Below the pieces are notes generated by a model. It was not told the DNA's origin. It made no database searches and saw only the letters and a list, made by a program, of their open reading frames with translations. A DNA stretch of 64,000 nt from Methylophilus glucosoxydans (GTDB lineage: Bacteria; Pseudomonadota; Gammaproteobacteria; Burkholderiales; Methylophilaceae): assembly GCF_042676145.1 (NCBI RefSeq), contig NZ_JBHTJW010000002.1, positions 1,846,129 through 1,910,128 of the forward strand. Direction: 5' to 3'. Position 1 is the stretch's first letter, and each line of letters opens with the position of its first letter. This document shows positions 1 to 9,567 of the stretch, one piece after another. The translations under genes and the position numbers were made by a program.

Positions 1-372
1 GTGGAAAAACTGGCATTGGCCAACAACCCTTCTAAAGGGGAAAGCGATAACACCAATGCGCTAAAACTGGCTGATTTACAGAATCAGAACTTCGTCAGGG
101 TGAATGCCAGCTCTACCAACAGAACCTTTGCACAGGCTTATGCGCTCACCACCAGTGCGGTGGGGATTAAAGCCAACCAGATGAGCATCATTAACCAGGC
201 CGACAAAACTGCGCTGGATAATGCCACCTCGGCCATGCAGTCACAATCAGGGGTCAACCTGGATGAAGAGGCTGCCAACCTGCTACGCTATCAGCAAGCG
301 TATCAAGCGGCAGGCAAAATGATGCAAATCGCCAGTAATATGTTCGATACCCTGCTAAGTCTGGGCAGATAA
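1..372 (+). CDS. flgK: Flagellar hook-associated protein 1 FlgK, C-terminal fragment
   Basis: This is the last 123 or so residues of FlgK, which forms the junction between hook and filament. The gene enters the window already open, so the GTG at position 1 is not a real start. The C-terminal part carries the heptad-type helix typical of axial proteins: VNLDEEAANLLRYQQAYQAA, then a terminal MFDTLLSL. That segment is the FlgK/FlgE/FlgG C-terminal signature. It is followed 40 bp later by flgL on the same strand, the usual flgK-flgL pair. Family assignment is firm; only the fragment is visible. Confidence 0.93.
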   Translation: MEKLALANNPSKGESDNTNALKLADLQNQNFVRVNASSTNRTFAQAYALTTSAVGIKANQMSIINQADKTALDNATSAMQSQSGVNLDEEAANLLRYQQAYQAAGKMMQIASNMFDTLLSLGR

Positions 373-412
373 ATTCAGAACTGGGTAAATCACATCGAGT
401 AAGGATGTCACT

Positions 413-1318
413 ATGAGATTAAGTACAAATACGATCTATGCCAATGGCACCAACCGCCTCATGGGCCTACAAAGTGACGTGAATGATCTGAATGAAAAAA
501 TTTCTTCAGGCAAGAAAGTCCGCTCACCAGCGGATGACCCGGTTGCCTCTGCCAGGATTATCGAGATCAACAATAACAAGAGCATGAAGGACACTTTTGC
601 CGAGACGCGAAAAACGGCCAGTAGCATGCTCGAAAACTATGAAACCAATTTATCGTCCGTGACTGACCTGGTGTTAAATATCAAGAGTTCACTCACGGCC
701 GCGGGCAATGCCACCTATAACGACGCCCAGCGCCAAAGTATTGCGACTGAGTTGCAAGGCCGCCTGGATAGCCTGATCAGCCTGGCCAACGCCAAAGACT
801 CCATGGGTAACTTTATCTACTCAGGATTTACAACAGATAAGGCTGCATTTACCAGTGCGGGGGTTTTCCAGGGGGAAACCTCGCGCATGAATTTGCAGAT
901 TGATGATAACCGGACCATGCCGACCACGTTTACCGGTGATAGCGTGTTCAATGCCAACGGCAATAACTTATTTGCCAACATGCAGCAAGCGATTACCTTG
1001 CTCAATACACCGATTACTGATGCAACATCCCGCACCAACTTCACCAATGGCCTGGCAACTGCTCTGCAGAATACAGACAAATCCCTGGACAGTATTCTTG
1101 ATACCAGAGCGCAAATTGGTAGCCAACTCAATGAAATCCAGATTCTGGATGACACTGGCGATGATATATCCCTTCAATACTCTAAGGTACTTTCCGACTT
1201 GCAAGATCTGGACTACACGCAAGCACTGTCTGACCTGGCTAAAAAGAATACCATTATGGAAGCCGCTCAGAAGTCGTTTGTTTCGACCTCTAAATTGTCA
1301 CTGTTCCAGTTTATTTAA
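413..1318 (+). CDS. flgL: Flagellar hook-associated protein 3 FlgL
   Basis: FlgL is the second hook-filament junction protein and belongs to the flagellin superfamily. The 301-residue product begins MRLSTNTIYANGTNR and has the flagellin-like N-terminal helix (DLNEKISSGKKVRSPADDPV, about residues 26-45) and a C-terminal helix with DYTQALSDLAKKNTIMEAAQ. The length fits the family. An AAGGATG-like Shine-Dalgarno lies a few bases before the ATG. It follows flgK closely and is probably co-transcribed, and it is followed by a strong hairpin terminator. Confidence 0.95.
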   Translation: MRLSTNTIYANGTNRLMGLQSDVNDLNEKISSGKKVRSPADDPVASARIIEINNNKSMKDTFAETRKTASSMLENYETNLSSVTDLVLNIKSSLTAAGNATYNDAQRQSIATELQGRLDSLISLANAKDSMGNFIYSGFTTDKAAFTSAGVFQGETSRMNLQIDDNRTMPTTFTGDSVFNANGNNLFANMQQAITLLNTPITDATSRTNFTNGLATALQNTDKSLDSILDTRAQIGSQLNEIQILDDTGDDISLQYSKVLSDLQDLDYTQALSDLAKKNTIMEAAQKSFVSTSKLSLFQFI

Positions 1319-1345
1319 TTCAGATCGGTATCGCACTGATTTTTA

Positions 1346-1374
1346 GCCGATCGCTTACCAGCGATCGGCTTTTT
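1346..1374 (+). terminator. Rho-independent terminator after flgL
   Basis: Perfect 9-bp inverted repeat GCCGATCGC / GCGATCGGC with a 6-nt loop, followed by TTTTT on the plus strand. It lies 28 bp after the flgL stop and separates flgL from the convergent fliR. Confidence 0.88.
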
Positions 1375-1426
1375 CATGGATCAATCCAAACAATTCGTCT
1401 AAAGCGCAATTGGTAAATCAGTGAGA

Positions 1427-2194
1427 CTAATGCAGCACTTGCAGCATGTATTGCTGTGCATCGATCATCCAGTCCTCGACCGGATGAATCAGAGAAGGTA
1501 ATCCGAGCAAAATCATGATAAACCCGACCGCGATGGTGATTGGAAAGCCCATGGCAAACAGGTTGAGTTGAGGGGCGGCTTTGGTTAATACGCCCAGCGC
1601 CATGTTGGTAATCAGCAGACTGGCAATCACGGGCAAAGACATCAGCAAGCCTTGCGAGAAAATATGACCTCCAATGCTTGCAATCGCCTGGCTATTCAGT
1701 TGCCAATGCGCCATGCTAATCGGCATAGTTTCAAAACTTTGCATCATGACCGCAATGACAATCAGATGCCCATCCAGGCTCATAAACACCAACAAGGTAA
1801 GCATAGTCAGCATCTGAGCAACTGCAATAGTCTGCCCTTCGGTATGCGGATCATAAAAACTGGCAAAGCCCAGCCCCATACTCATCCCCATCATAAAGCC
1901 AGCCAGCTCAACGGCAGTGAACATGAGCCGCATGACAAAGCCCATGCTGATGCCGATCAAAAACTGCGCCAGTAATGAGAACAAGCCTTGCCATGACAGC
2001 ACGGCAATATTAGGCACCTGGATGCCAGGCACCAGTGCCAGCGTAATGATAAAGCCGATTGTGAGTTTAATGCGGTTGGGAATGGAGGGATGACTAAACA
2101 ACGGCACCACGGCAATGCAGCCGAGGATACGTGTCAGCGGCCAGAGAAACTGCACCACCCACTGCTGCAGGTCTGAGTCATGAATCGTCAGCAT
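1427..2194 (-). CDS. fliR: Flagellar type III export protein FliR
   Basis: FliR is an integral membrane component of the flagellar export gate together with FliP and FliQ. The 255-residue product is almost wholly hydrophobic with about six membrane segments and has the family pattern of residues around PLTRILGCIAVVPLFSHPSI near the N-terminus and GLPSLIHPVEDW near the end. It is the last gene of the minus-strand fliF-to-fliR block, 18 bp after fliQ. Length is typical for the family (about 255-265). Confidence 0.95.
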   Translation of the reverse strand: MLTIHDSDLQQWVVQFLWPLTRILGCIAVVPLFSHPSIPNRIKLTIGFIITLALVPGIQVPNIAVLSWQGLFSLLAQFLIGISMGFVMRLMFTAVELAGFMMGMSMGLGFASFYDPHTEGQTIAVAQMLTMLTLLVFMSLDGHLIVIAVMMQSFETMPISMAHWQLNSQAIASIGGHIFSQGLLMSLPVIASLLITNMALGVLTKAAPQLNLFAMGFPITIAVGFIMILLGLPSLIHPVEDWMIDAQQYMLQVLH

Positions 2195-2212
2195 CTGGCG
2201 AGGCAGCCCTCG

Positions 2213-2506
2213 TTAATTGGCCAGCTGTGGAATCATGGTGAAGATATGGTGCATGTAATCCACCAGCGTCATCAGCATCCAGTGCCCAGCCAATAGCAAG
2301 ATCGCCATCACCCCGACCAGCTTGGGAATAAAAGACAAGGTCTGCTCGTTGATTTGTGTGGCCGCCTGAAAAATACTTACCACCAGACCAATGATCAGCG
2401 CAGTGCCCAATACCGGCGCCGCCACCATCAAGGTGGTCTGCATGGCTTCACTACCCAAGGTCAGGACTTGTTCGGGACTCATAGAATACTCCAGAAAAGA
2501 GAACAA
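2213..2506 (-). CDS. fliQ: Flagellar export gate protein FliQ
   Basis: FliQ is a small inner-membrane export-gate subunit. The 97-residue product has two hydrophobic helices (about residues 22-46 and 62-82), the motif VSIFQAATQINEQTLSFIPK between them, and the normal family length of about 90. The stop of fliP directly abuts its start (no intergenic bases), consistent with translational coupling. Confidence 0.95.
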   Translation of the reverse strand: MFSFLEYSMSPEQVLTLGSEAMQTTLMVAAPVLGTALIIGLVVSIFQAATQINEQTLSFIPKLVGVMAILLLAGHWMLMTLVDYMHHIFTMIPQLAN

Positions 2507-3271
2507 TCAGAGGGCAAAGCTTTGCGCCAAAGAGCCCAGGATCAATTGCCAGCCGTCTACCAGGACAAACAGCATCAGCTTGAATGGTAAGGACACCACA
2601 GAAGGTGACATCATCATCATGCCCATGGCCATCAAGATACTGGCCACCACCATGTCAATAATCAGAAAAGGAATATAAATGGCAAAACCGATCTGGAACG
2701 CTGTTTTAAGCTCGCTGGTCATGAAGGCAGGCACCAGAATTCTGAGCGGGACTTCTTCTGGCGTATTGATGGACTCGCTATGGGCCATATTGGCAAACAT
2801 GGCCAGGTCAGTCTCGCGCGTTTGCTTGAGCATAAAGGTTTTAAGCGGCAAAACACCGCGTTGCAGCGCCTCCTGCATGGTAATTTTGCTTTCGGAAAGC
2901 GGCTGGTAGGCGTCGGTATAAATCTTGTCAAATACCGGCCCCATGACAAAAAAGGTAATAAACAAGGCCAGGCCGATCAACACCTGGTTAGAGGGGGCAG
3001 ACTGTGTCCCCAGCGCCTGACGTAACAGCGACAGCACAATCACAATGCGCGTAAAGCCGGTCATCATGAGCAAGGCCGCTGGAATAAACGTGAGCGCAGT
3101 CAGCAGAATCAGCGTTTGCAGGCTCAGTGTATAGTCCTGGCCCCCCCCTGGCGCAGGAGTCACCGTGCCGATGGGCAAGCCCTCTGCCGCCAGACTGCCT
3201 GATGACCACAATAGCAGCAGTGCGATTGGCAGCAAGACTTGCAAAGACTTGAGGATGGAATGTAAACGCAT
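2507..3271 (-). CDS. fliP: Flagellar export gate protein FliP
   Basis: FliP is the pore-forming export-gate subunit. The product carries a cleavable hydrophobic N-terminus (LLPIALLLLWSSGSLAAEG), then the hallmark segments LTFIPAALLMMTGFTRIVIV and the C-terminal FKLMLFVLVDGWQL. I place the start at the ATG at 3271, giving 254 residues; the reading frame runs further upstream but those codons are not FliP-like and the family begins with the signal sequence. It is preceded by fliO and followed without a gap by fliQ. Confidence 0.94.
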   Translation of the reverse strand: MRLHSILKSLQVLLPIALLLLWSSGSLAAEGLPIGTVTPAPGGGQDYTLSLQTLILLTALTFIPAALLMMTGFTRIVIVLSLLRQALGTQSAPSNQVLIGLALFITFFVMGPVFDKIYTDAYQPLSESKITMQEALQRGVLPLKTFMLKQTRETDLAMFANMAHSESINTPEEVPLRILVPAFMTSELKTAFQIGFAIYIPFLIIDMVVASILMAMGMMMMSPSVVSLPFKLMLFVLVDGWQLILGSLAQSFAL

Positions 3272-3382
3272 GCAACAATACCCGTCACTGACTTGCGCCA
3301 TCATCAGACAGCACAAGCTCTAAAATAAGTTAAGGACAGTGTACGCTTGGGACAGCCCAATCAAAGGCTGGAAATAAGCCAC

Positions 3383-3910
3383 TCAAGGCTTGCTTTTGAA
3401 AGATTTGACTTTGTCTTGCAAGGTGGCCTGCATCGCCTGTTGCAAACGCACGGCAAAAGAAGCTTGCGGATCAACAATCGTTTGAGCAGAGATCGCCTGG
3501 GCAGAAGGCTCTGCCGCCTGCGTGCTGTCGGATGCAGCCGATTCAGTGGCAGTCGGACTCACCTCACCCAACGCGGTCATTTGCCCACCATGCAGCCCTA
3601 CCACCAGCCAACGGCCACCCACTTCAAGCACCACCACCCGCTCGCGTGGGCTCAATTGCAAGCCGCCAACCTGCCTGATCACACCAGCTTTTGAATAGCC
3701 TTGCCCAGGCAGGACGCGGCGCAAGAACCAGGCAACCGCCGCAATCGCCAGCAAGACGATCACCGTGCCCCACACCATACGGCCCAAGGTATCGCCGGTG
3801 CTAGGGGCTACTGTAGCGGCCGTTGTTGTCGCAGCAGCCAGGGCGAGCGGCGAAATACTCCAACTAGCCACGACAGCCAGCAGCCATTTGCATGCATGCA
3901 TCATACGCAT
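3383..3910 (-). CDS. fliO: Flagellar biosynthesis protein FliO
   Basis: FliO is a bitopic membrane protein that stabilises FliP during export-gate assembly. The 175-residue product has an N-terminal signal-like segment, an Ala/Thr-rich stretch, one membrane helix (about residues 46-64, VWGTVIVLLAIAAVAWFL) and a cytoplasmic FliO domain with the pattern LSPRERVVVLEVGGRWLVVG. The tail is Ser/Ala-rich and poorly conserved, as usual. It sits 15 bp after fliN and 111 bp before the chosen fliP start. Confidence 0.9.
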   Translation of the reverse strand: MRMMHACKWLLAVVASWSISPLALAAATTTAATVAPSTGDTLGRMVWGTVIVLLAIAAVAWFLRRVLPGQGYSKAGVIRQVGGLQLSPRERVVVLEVGGRWLVVGLHGGQMTALGEVSPTATESAASDSTQAAEPSAQAISAQTIVDPQASFAVRLQQAMQATLQDKVKSFKSKP

Positions 3911-3925
3911 CAGTATCCCGGACAG

Positions 3926-4411
3926 TTAGCGGTTCAGTTTACGGATACGTTCTGCTGGGGTAATGATGTCGGTTAGGCGGATACCAAACTTGTCGTTCAC
4001 CACCACCACCTCACCTTGTGCAATCAGGCAGCCATTCACTAATACGTCCATGGGTTCACCCGCCATGCCATCCAGCTCAACCACAGAACCTTGCGCCAAT
4101 TGCAGCAGGTTCTTGATCGAAATCTTGGTACGGCCCAGCTCTACAGTCAGCTGTACCGGAATATCCAGAATAAAATCAATATCGTTCTGGGTGCCTTCGA
4201 GCTTGTTGCTGCTGCTAAACTCGTTGAAGACGGCGGCCTTGCCTATCGGCTCTTGCAATGCAGAGGACTCGGCTTTGGTTTGCTCGGCCAGGGCCGCGCC
4301 CCAGTCATCCTCGGCAATGGTTTGCACCCCTTCCGACTCAGGCATCCCCATGCTGGCCAGTGCGGCATCCAATTCCTCTTCATTACTACTTGTCGCGGGA
4401 TCCATTGCCAT
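3926..4411 (-). CDS. fliN: Flagellar motor switch protein FliN
   Basis: FliN forms the distal C-ring with FliM. The 161-residue product has an acidic, variable N-terminus and a C-terminal SpoA (surface presentation of antigens) domain from about residue 80, with ILDIPVQLTVELGRTKISIK, the ELDGMAGEPMDVLVNG stretch and a final GIRLTDIITPAERIRKL. Its ATG overlaps the fliM stop by one base (TAATG), which suggests translational coupling. It is longer than E. coli FliN because of the N-terminal extension. Confidence 0.95.
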   Translation of the reverse strand: MAMDPATSSNEEELDAALASMGMPESEGVQTIAEDDWGAALAEQTKAESSALQEPIGKAAVFNEFSSSNKLEGTQNDIDFILDIPVQLTVELGRTKISIKNLLQLAQGSVVELDGMAGEPMDVLVNGCLIAQGEVVVVNDKFGIRLTDIITPAERIRKLNR

Positions 4412-5415
4412 TATGACTCTCCTTGCAATTGTTCCTGACTACTACCGTCAGCACGTATCATTTTTTCCACCTTGAGCGCATATTGCCCGTTAAACACGCC
4501 ATAACGACACTCCATAATAGGCACGTTATCGATTTGTCCTTCTACCGTATCCTGAATATTCACAGGAATGACATCCCCCACTTTTAACGCAAGCAGGTCT
4601 GCCACCATCATCTTGCGTGTGGTCAGATTGGCCACAATTTCAACTTCTGCCGCCTGGATTTGCTGGGTCATCATTTTTACCCAGCGTTTGTCACCGCCAA
4701 GGTTCTCGCCTTGCAGGGACGAGGTCAACAAGTCCTTGATCGGCTCCACCATGGCATAAGGCACACAGAAATGGATTTCACCACTGTTAGGTCCCAGCTC
4801 CACATTAAACGTAATCGCCACCACCACTTCATTCGGCGTGGCAATGCTGGCAAACTGGGTATTCATCTCCGAGCGCAGATACTCAAACTGCACCGGATAA
4901 ATAGGCGCCCAGGCTTTCTGGTAGGCATCAAACAAGATATTCAGCACGCGTTGAATAATCCGCTGCTCGGTTTCGGTGAAATCACGCCCCTCCACCCGGG
5001 TATGAAAGCGGCCATCGCCACCAAACATATTATCCACCAGCAAAAAGACCAAGGTAGGATCCAGCACCAGTACACCCGTGCCGCGCAAGGGATTCATATG
5101 GATCAAATTGAGGTTAGTGGGGACCACCAGATTACGGATAAAGTCCGTGTATTTGATGATCCTGACCGGCCCTACCGAGATTTCGACCGTACGCCGCAGA
5201 AAATTGAACAACTCAATACGCAGCAACCGGGCAAAACGCTCATTAATGATCTCAAGCGTGGCCATGCGCCCACGCACAATGCGCTCTTGCGTGGCTAGGT
5301 TGTAGTTGCGGACACCAGACTCATCCTTGCTGGAGGCATCACTGTCATCGTCGCCCTCGACACCCTTGAGTAAGGCGTCGATTTCGTCTTGTGATAAAAA
5401 TTTATCTGCAGACAT
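4411..5415 (-). CDS. fliM: Flagellar motor switch protein FliM
   Basis: FliM is the C-ring subunit that receives CheY-P. The 334-residue product has the N-terminal CheY-binding peptide LSQDEIDALLKG (residues 7-18), the central FliM domain (about 45-230) with GPVRIIKYTDFIRNL, and a C-terminal SpoA domain ending near residue 320. Length matches the family. It lies between fliL (15 bp upstream) and fliN (1-base overlap). Confidence 0.96.
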   Translation of the reverse strand: MSADKFLSQDEIDALLKGVEGDDDSDASSKDESGVRNYNLATQERIVRGRMATLEIINERFARLLRIELFNFLRRTVEISVGPVRIIKYTDFIRNLVVPTNLNLIHMNPLRGTGVLVLDPTLVFLLVDNMFGGDGRFHTRVEGRDFTETEQRIIQRVLNILFDAYQKAWAPIYPVQFEYLRSEMNTQFASIATPNEVVVAITFNVELGPNSGEIHFCVPYAMVEPIKDLLTSSLQGENLGGDKRWVKMMTQQIQAAEVEIVANLTTRKMMVADLLALKVGDVIPVNIQDTVEGQIDNVPIMECRYGVFNGQYALKVEKMIRADGSSQEQLQGES

Positions 5416-5430
5416 GGTTACTCTCAGGCA

Positions 5431-6045
5431 TTACTGGATCACAAATGAAGTAAACAACACCTGTTTGATCTTGAGTTGTTTACCCCCCTTTTTCAATGGT
5501 TTTTTCAGTTCTGCCAGCAGTTCTTCGCTGAGCTGAGCTTTCCCCTCAGGCGTCGCAATATCCGATGCTTTTTTACTGGTGAGCAACATCAATACACGGT
5601 TACGCATGAGCGGCATTTGTGCCTTCATTTTGTCGGCCAGCGCAGTGTCTTTGGCTTCAATCGTCAGGTCCAGTTGCAAAAACTTTTCATCGGGATCAGG
5701 CAGCAAGTTGACGGTAAACGTTTCAAATTGCAAGTAGGCCGGGCCAGCAGCCGCTTCACCATGGCCACCGCCACCACTGCTTTCATGCTCTTCCTCTTCT
5801 TCATCGGCTGCGGCCTCTTCCTCTTCGCCCTCAGCAGCCCCTTCTTCATGGCCATCTTCCTTGCCGGCCTTGCTACCATGCTTATCTTTGGCCTGATGCG
5901 CCTCAGGTTTTTTCATCAGGAAGAAGGCTGCTGCGCCGCCGCCAGCGGCTAACGCCAGCACCACGGCCAGGATCACAATCAGTTTTTTCTTGGATTTGGG
6001 GGCGGCCTCTGCTGCACCGTCTGCTTTTGCTGGTTCTTGAGCCAT
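5431..6045 (-). CDS. fliL: Flagellar basal body-associated protein FliL
   Basis: FliL is a single-span membrane protein that associates with the stator and basal body. The 204-residue product has a short basic cytoplasmic start, one membrane helix (about residues 21-43, LIVILAVVLALAAGGGAAAF), a strikingly acidic Glu/Gly/His-rich linker (about 55-98) and a C-terminal FliL domain (YLQFETFTVNLLPDPDEKFL onward). The acidic linker is longer than in enteric FliL. It starts a sub-block: 150 bp without a gene separate it from fliK upstream. Confidence 0.94.
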   Translation of the reverse strand: MAQEPAKADGAAEAAPKSKKKLIVILAVVLALAAGGGAAAFFLMKKPEAHQAKDKHGSKAGKEDGHEEGAAEGEEEEAAADEEEEEHESSGGGGHGEAAAGPAYLQFETFTVNLLPDPDEKFLQLDLTIEAKDTALADKMKAQMPLMRNRVLMLLTSKKASDIATPEGKAQLSEELLAELKKPLKKGGKQLKIKQVLFTSFVIQ

Positions 6046-6195
6046 GACACTACCTTTCTTACTGTAAAACTTTGACGATATATGGTGTCATTATGCGGAG
6101 GGCGCCCAGCAAAACATTGCCGGATAAAAGGGGAAAATCAGCGTTAAATCAACCTTTATGCTGGGTGAGGCATGCTAGCCAATCTGGAGCAGTGC

Positions 6196-7572
6196 TTATA
6201 CAAACGTATCCACCAGGCCACGTACCACACGTGACTGGACTGCCGTTTGCGGTACGATCGTCGTGTCTGACTCAGCCGCAGGGGCTGCAGTCCTTGCAGA
6301 ATCACGGCTGGATTGCTGTTCAAAATGCTGTTGTGCCTGCTGCCCGTTGCCAACAAAGGTCTGTCCCAGTTCCAAGCCCTGGGACTGCATGCGATCACGC
6401 AGATCCTGCATGCCATCTTCCAGCGCCTGACGCACCAGGGGGTTATCGGTGATAAAACTGGGATTCACCGACTGGTTATCGACCTTTAACACCACCTGGA
6501 TGGGCCCCAAATCCGGGGGCGACAGGGTCAGACTAGCCACTTCGTCGCTCTTGCTGGCCATCTGCATCACATGCTGGTTAATTGCCGCTTGCCAACGGTC
6601 ATCGGTAAACGGTGTCGTAATCTGGGTGGTGACCACCTGGCTCAGATCGGTCACACCAGCCGATTGCAACCAGGGCGTATTCTGCATGGCCTCTATCATG
6701 GGCGGCGTAGTCAATGTACTGGCACCCTGCGTCGTTTCATGCGTACGCACTGCCTGCTCCATGCCTTTAGGCAAGCCAATCTCCGCGCTGGTCAATTTGG
6801 CGTTATTCAACAGCGCTGTAAAGCCTTCAACCGCCTTGTCTGATTTGGTGGACTGACCCGAGAGCTGCTTACCGCCTTGCACAGTCGTAGTCGCTGCTGT
6901 CAGCGAGTCTTTGTCGGTGGCTGGCGTGGTCTGCAACTCATTGCCTACCCCGTGTTGGCCAGCGGCCGTAAAACGACCGTTACTGAGCGTCAAGCCACTC
7001 CCCTCGGCGCCACCTTTGACAGCCTCTGCGGGCTGATTAGCCCGCATCGCAAGCATGGTCTGCATCCATGGCATGATGCCGGCAGCCGCAGCACTGGGAT
7101 CCTCAGTCGTGCCAACACCGGTTTTTTTCTGGTCTGGTTTGGCATCGGTCAAACGGGCAGGGTCAATCCCTCCAACGGCAGGTGAGACCACGCTAGAAGC
7201 CTCTTTGGCAACACTGTTTGCCTGACTGTCGCTCTCGTCTGCTTTGGATTTGGCCGTGGTTTTGCCTGTGCGATGGGGAATATTTTTTTCTGTAGGGGCG
7301 ACTTCTGTCCCCGTGGCGGCAGTGGCTTTGTCAGCCGGTTCAGTCGGTTCGCTCGCCTTATTCGACACAGCACCTTGCTCAGTGTTGCTCTCCGCTTTGG
7401 GCGCAGTAGGCTTATCTTTAGGCGCAGCAGGTTGGGCTTGGGCCATTTGCTGGCGCAAGGTTTGTGAAAACGCATCGGGTGACACCGGCTCCTGGCCGCC
7501 TGACGACGTCATGGGCACTTTAAGCGCCTCTGACGCCTGGGTAGGCAGTACTGGTGAATTAATCAAGGCCAT
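6196..7572 (-). CDS. fliK: Flagellar hook-length control protein FliK
   Basis: FliK is the secreted ruler that sets hook length and triggers the export switch at FlhB. The 458-residue product has a long, low-complexity Ala/Thr/Lys-rich N-terminal region and a conserved C-terminal Flg_hook domain (about residues 320-410) with SLTLSPPDLGPIQVVLKVDN and the LRDRMQSQGLELGQ helix. The ATG at 7572 is preferred over a GTG one codon earlier because of a GGGAG box 7 nt upstream. The gene lies 18 bp after fliJ, in the order expected for the operon. Confidence 0.9.
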   Translation of the reverse strand: MALINSPVLPTQASEALKVPMTSSGGQEPVSPDAFSQTLRQQMAQAQPAAPKDKPTAPKAESNTEQGAVSNKASEPTEPADKATAATGTEVAPTEKNIPHRTGKTTAKSKADESDSQANSVAKEASSVVSPAVGGIDPARLTDAKPDQKKTGVGTTEDPSAAAAGIMPWMQTMLAMRANQPAEAVKGGAEGSGLTLSNGRFTAAGQHGVGNELQTTPATDKDSLTAATTTVQGGKQLSGQSTKSDKAVEGFTALLNNAKLTSAEIGLPKGMEQAVRTHETTQGASTLTTPPMIEAMQNTPWLQSAGVTDLSQVVTTQITTPFTDDRWQAAINQHVMQMASKSDEVASLTLSPPDLGPIQVVLKVDNQSVNPSFITDNPLVRQALEDGMQDLRDRMQSQGLELGQTFVGNGQQAQQHFEQQSSRDSARTAAPAAESDTTIVPQTAVQSRVVRGLVDTFV

Positions 7573-7590
7573 CACATTACTCCCGGCTAT

Positions 7591-8037
7591 TTACCAACGT
7601 GCTCGTCTGGCGCGGCTGGCAAATTCGTCCATCATTTTCTGATCACGCTTGTTTTCAGCCTTGGCCTGTGAGGTTTGAGCCCGCGTAATCAAAACTTCAT
7701 AAGACTTTTGCTTGCGCTGTTTTTCCTGCAACCGCAACCGCTGCTGCTGGACAATCGCCTGACATTGTTCGATTTGAGCATTTTGCGTGCGTACCGCCAA
7801 TTCCAATTGCGAGAAAAAGCCCTGAAAATTACGGTATAAATCGGCTTTAAGGCCGTTTTGCACTACCTGCTGCCATTGCTGCTCATATTCCTGCTGATAT
7901 TGCGCCAGCATGACTTGCTGCTGTTGCGCCTGTTCCAGCTGTTGCATGGCCTGGGCCAGCGCCTGCATCGCCGCTTCCACCTCGTCGGCAGCCAACTGGT
8001 TAAGCAAGGTCAGGGTTTGGGTGGATTGTTTGGCCAT
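7591..8037 (-). CDS. fliJ: Flagellar export protein FliJ
   Basis: FliJ is the soluble export chaperone-escort and the central stalk of the FliI ATPase. The 148-residue product is predicted almost entirely helical and coiled-coil, very rich in Gln, with the FliJ pattern of QxLxxYQQEYEQQW near residues 47-60. Length agrees with the family (about 147). It sits 18 bp downstream of fliI and upstream of fliK. Confidence 0.92.
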   Translation of the reverse strand: MAKQSTQTLTLLNQLAADEVEAAMQALAQAMQQLEQAQQQQVMLAQYQQEYEQQWQQVVQNGLKADLYRNFQGFFSQLELAVRTQNAQIEQCQAIVQQQRLRLQEKQRKQKSYEVLITRAQTSQAKAENKRDQKMMDEFASRARRARW

Positions 8038-8055
8038 GGGCTCGCTTTAAAGGGG

Positions 8056-9537
8056 CTATAAGGTTAGCGTGTTGGCTAATTGCTGCAGGCTATGCTGCAT
8101 ATCCGCACACTCATCAATGTCTTGTTGTAAAAAGGCATTGATGTCGTCACGTTTTCTAATCGCGATATCCAGCATGGGGTCTGATCCTGGCTGATAAGCC
8201 CCTACCGCGATCAAGTCCTGATTGCGCAGATAGCGTGAGTACCACTGCTTGAGCATGCGGGCGGCCTGTTGATGTTCTTTGCTGGTAATGTTGTGCATGG
8301 CGCGACTGATCGACTGCTCGATATCAATAGCGGGGTAATGTCCGCTTTCAGCCAGGCTGCGGTTCAACACGATGTGTCCGTCCAGAATCGCGCGCGCAGA
8401 GTCCGCAATCGGATCCTGCTGGTCATCGCCTTCGGTCAACACGGTATAAAACGCTGTAATCGAGCCCTCGCCCCTGGCTCCGTTGCCGGTACGCTCGACC
8501 AGTGCCGGCAATTTGGCAAACACAGAAGGCGGATAGCCCTTGGTTGCCGGTGGCTCACCAATGGCCAGGGCAATTTCGCGTTGCGCCATGGCATAACGCG
8601 TGAGTGAATCCATAATCAGCAACACATTTTTGCCTTGCTGGCGGAAACGCTCGGCAATGGCCGTGGCATAACTCGCGCCTTGCAAGCGCATCAATGCCGA
8701 GACGTCGGCAGGTGCAGCGACCACCACAGAGCGTGCCAGCCCCTCCGGCCCCAGAATCTGCTCGATAAATTCCTGTACCTCGCGGCCCCGTTCACCAATC
8801 AGGCCGACCACGATCACATCCGCAGTTGTGTAACGGGCCATCATGCCCAGCAGCACACTCTTACCCACACCAGAACCGGCGAACAGGCCCATGCGCTGTC
8901 CCCTGCCCACGGTGAGCATGGCGTTGATCGCACGCACCCCTACATCCAGGGTGTCTTCAATCGGTGCCCGTTGCAATGGGTTGATCACGCGGCCATTGAG
9001 TGGCGCGGTCACATCCCCCGGAATTGGGCCCAGACCATCCAGCGGATTACCGGCTGCATCGACCACGCGTCCGAGCAAGCCATCCCCTACCGGAAAATGG
9101 CGCGCTCTATCCTGTGCACGTCGACGTGGCGGGCGGCCAATTTGTGGTTTTGGCACGGTTTCAGCAATTTCCATGCTGAACACCTTGGCGCCCGGGGTGA
9201 CCCCCTCCAACGCGGTTTGCGGCATGAGCAGCAAATTCTCGCCATCGAATCCCACCACCTCGGCTTCTACCCGGCCTCCATCCTGTAACGGGATAAAACA
9301 GGCACCGCCTATTGGCATTTTGATACCGGTAGCGACCATCACCAGGCCAGTCACCTTGACGATACGACCTGCGACTTCAAGCGGGTCGACCATATTGATC
9401 AGTTCACTGCAATCGCGCAAATAACTTTGCCAGCGCTGCTCATGCACATTGGGCTGCTTGGGAGGCTCATTGGTGACTTGGGGGCTATTGTCAGCAACCG
9501 CGTCTAACGTCGGCAGCCCTGAATCTGAAATTGTCAT
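8056..9537 (-). CDS. fliI: Flagellum-specific ATPase FliI
   Basis: FliI is the export ATPase, related to F1 beta subunits. The 493-residue product has a Walker A motif GLFAGSGVGKS (about residues 218-228), a Walker B segment NVLLIMDSLTRYA (about 309-321) and the GYPPSVFAKLPALVERTG stretch. It carries an N-terminal extension of about 30 residues relative to E. coli FliI. The gene follows fliH, with which it forms a complex. Confidence 0.97.
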   Translation of the reverse strand: MTISDSGLPTLDAVADNSPQVTNEPPKQPNVHEQRWQSYLRDCSELINMVDPLEVAGRIVKVTGLVMVATGIKMPIGGACFIPLQDGGRVEAEVVGFDGENLLLMPQTALEGVTPGAKVFSMEIAETVPKPQIGRPPRRRAQDRARHFPVGDGLLGRVVDAAGNPLDGLGPIPGDVTAPLNGRVINPLQRAPIEDTLDVGVRAINAMLTVGRGQRMGLFAGSGVGKSVLLGMMARYTTADVIVVGLIGERGREVQEFIEQILGPEGLARSVVVAAPADVSALMRLQGASYATAIAERFRQQGKNVLLIMDSLTRYAMAQREIALAIGEPPATKGYPPSVFAKLPALVERTGNGARGEGSITAFYTVLTEGDDQQDPIADSARAILDGHIVLNRSLAESGHYPAIDIEQSISRAMHNITSKEHQQAARMLKQWYSRYLRNQDLIAVGAYQPGSDPMLDIAIRKRDDINAFLQQDIDECADMQHSLQQLANTLTL

Positions 9538-9567
9538 GACGTAGGCTTAAACTAGAAAGTGAAAAAC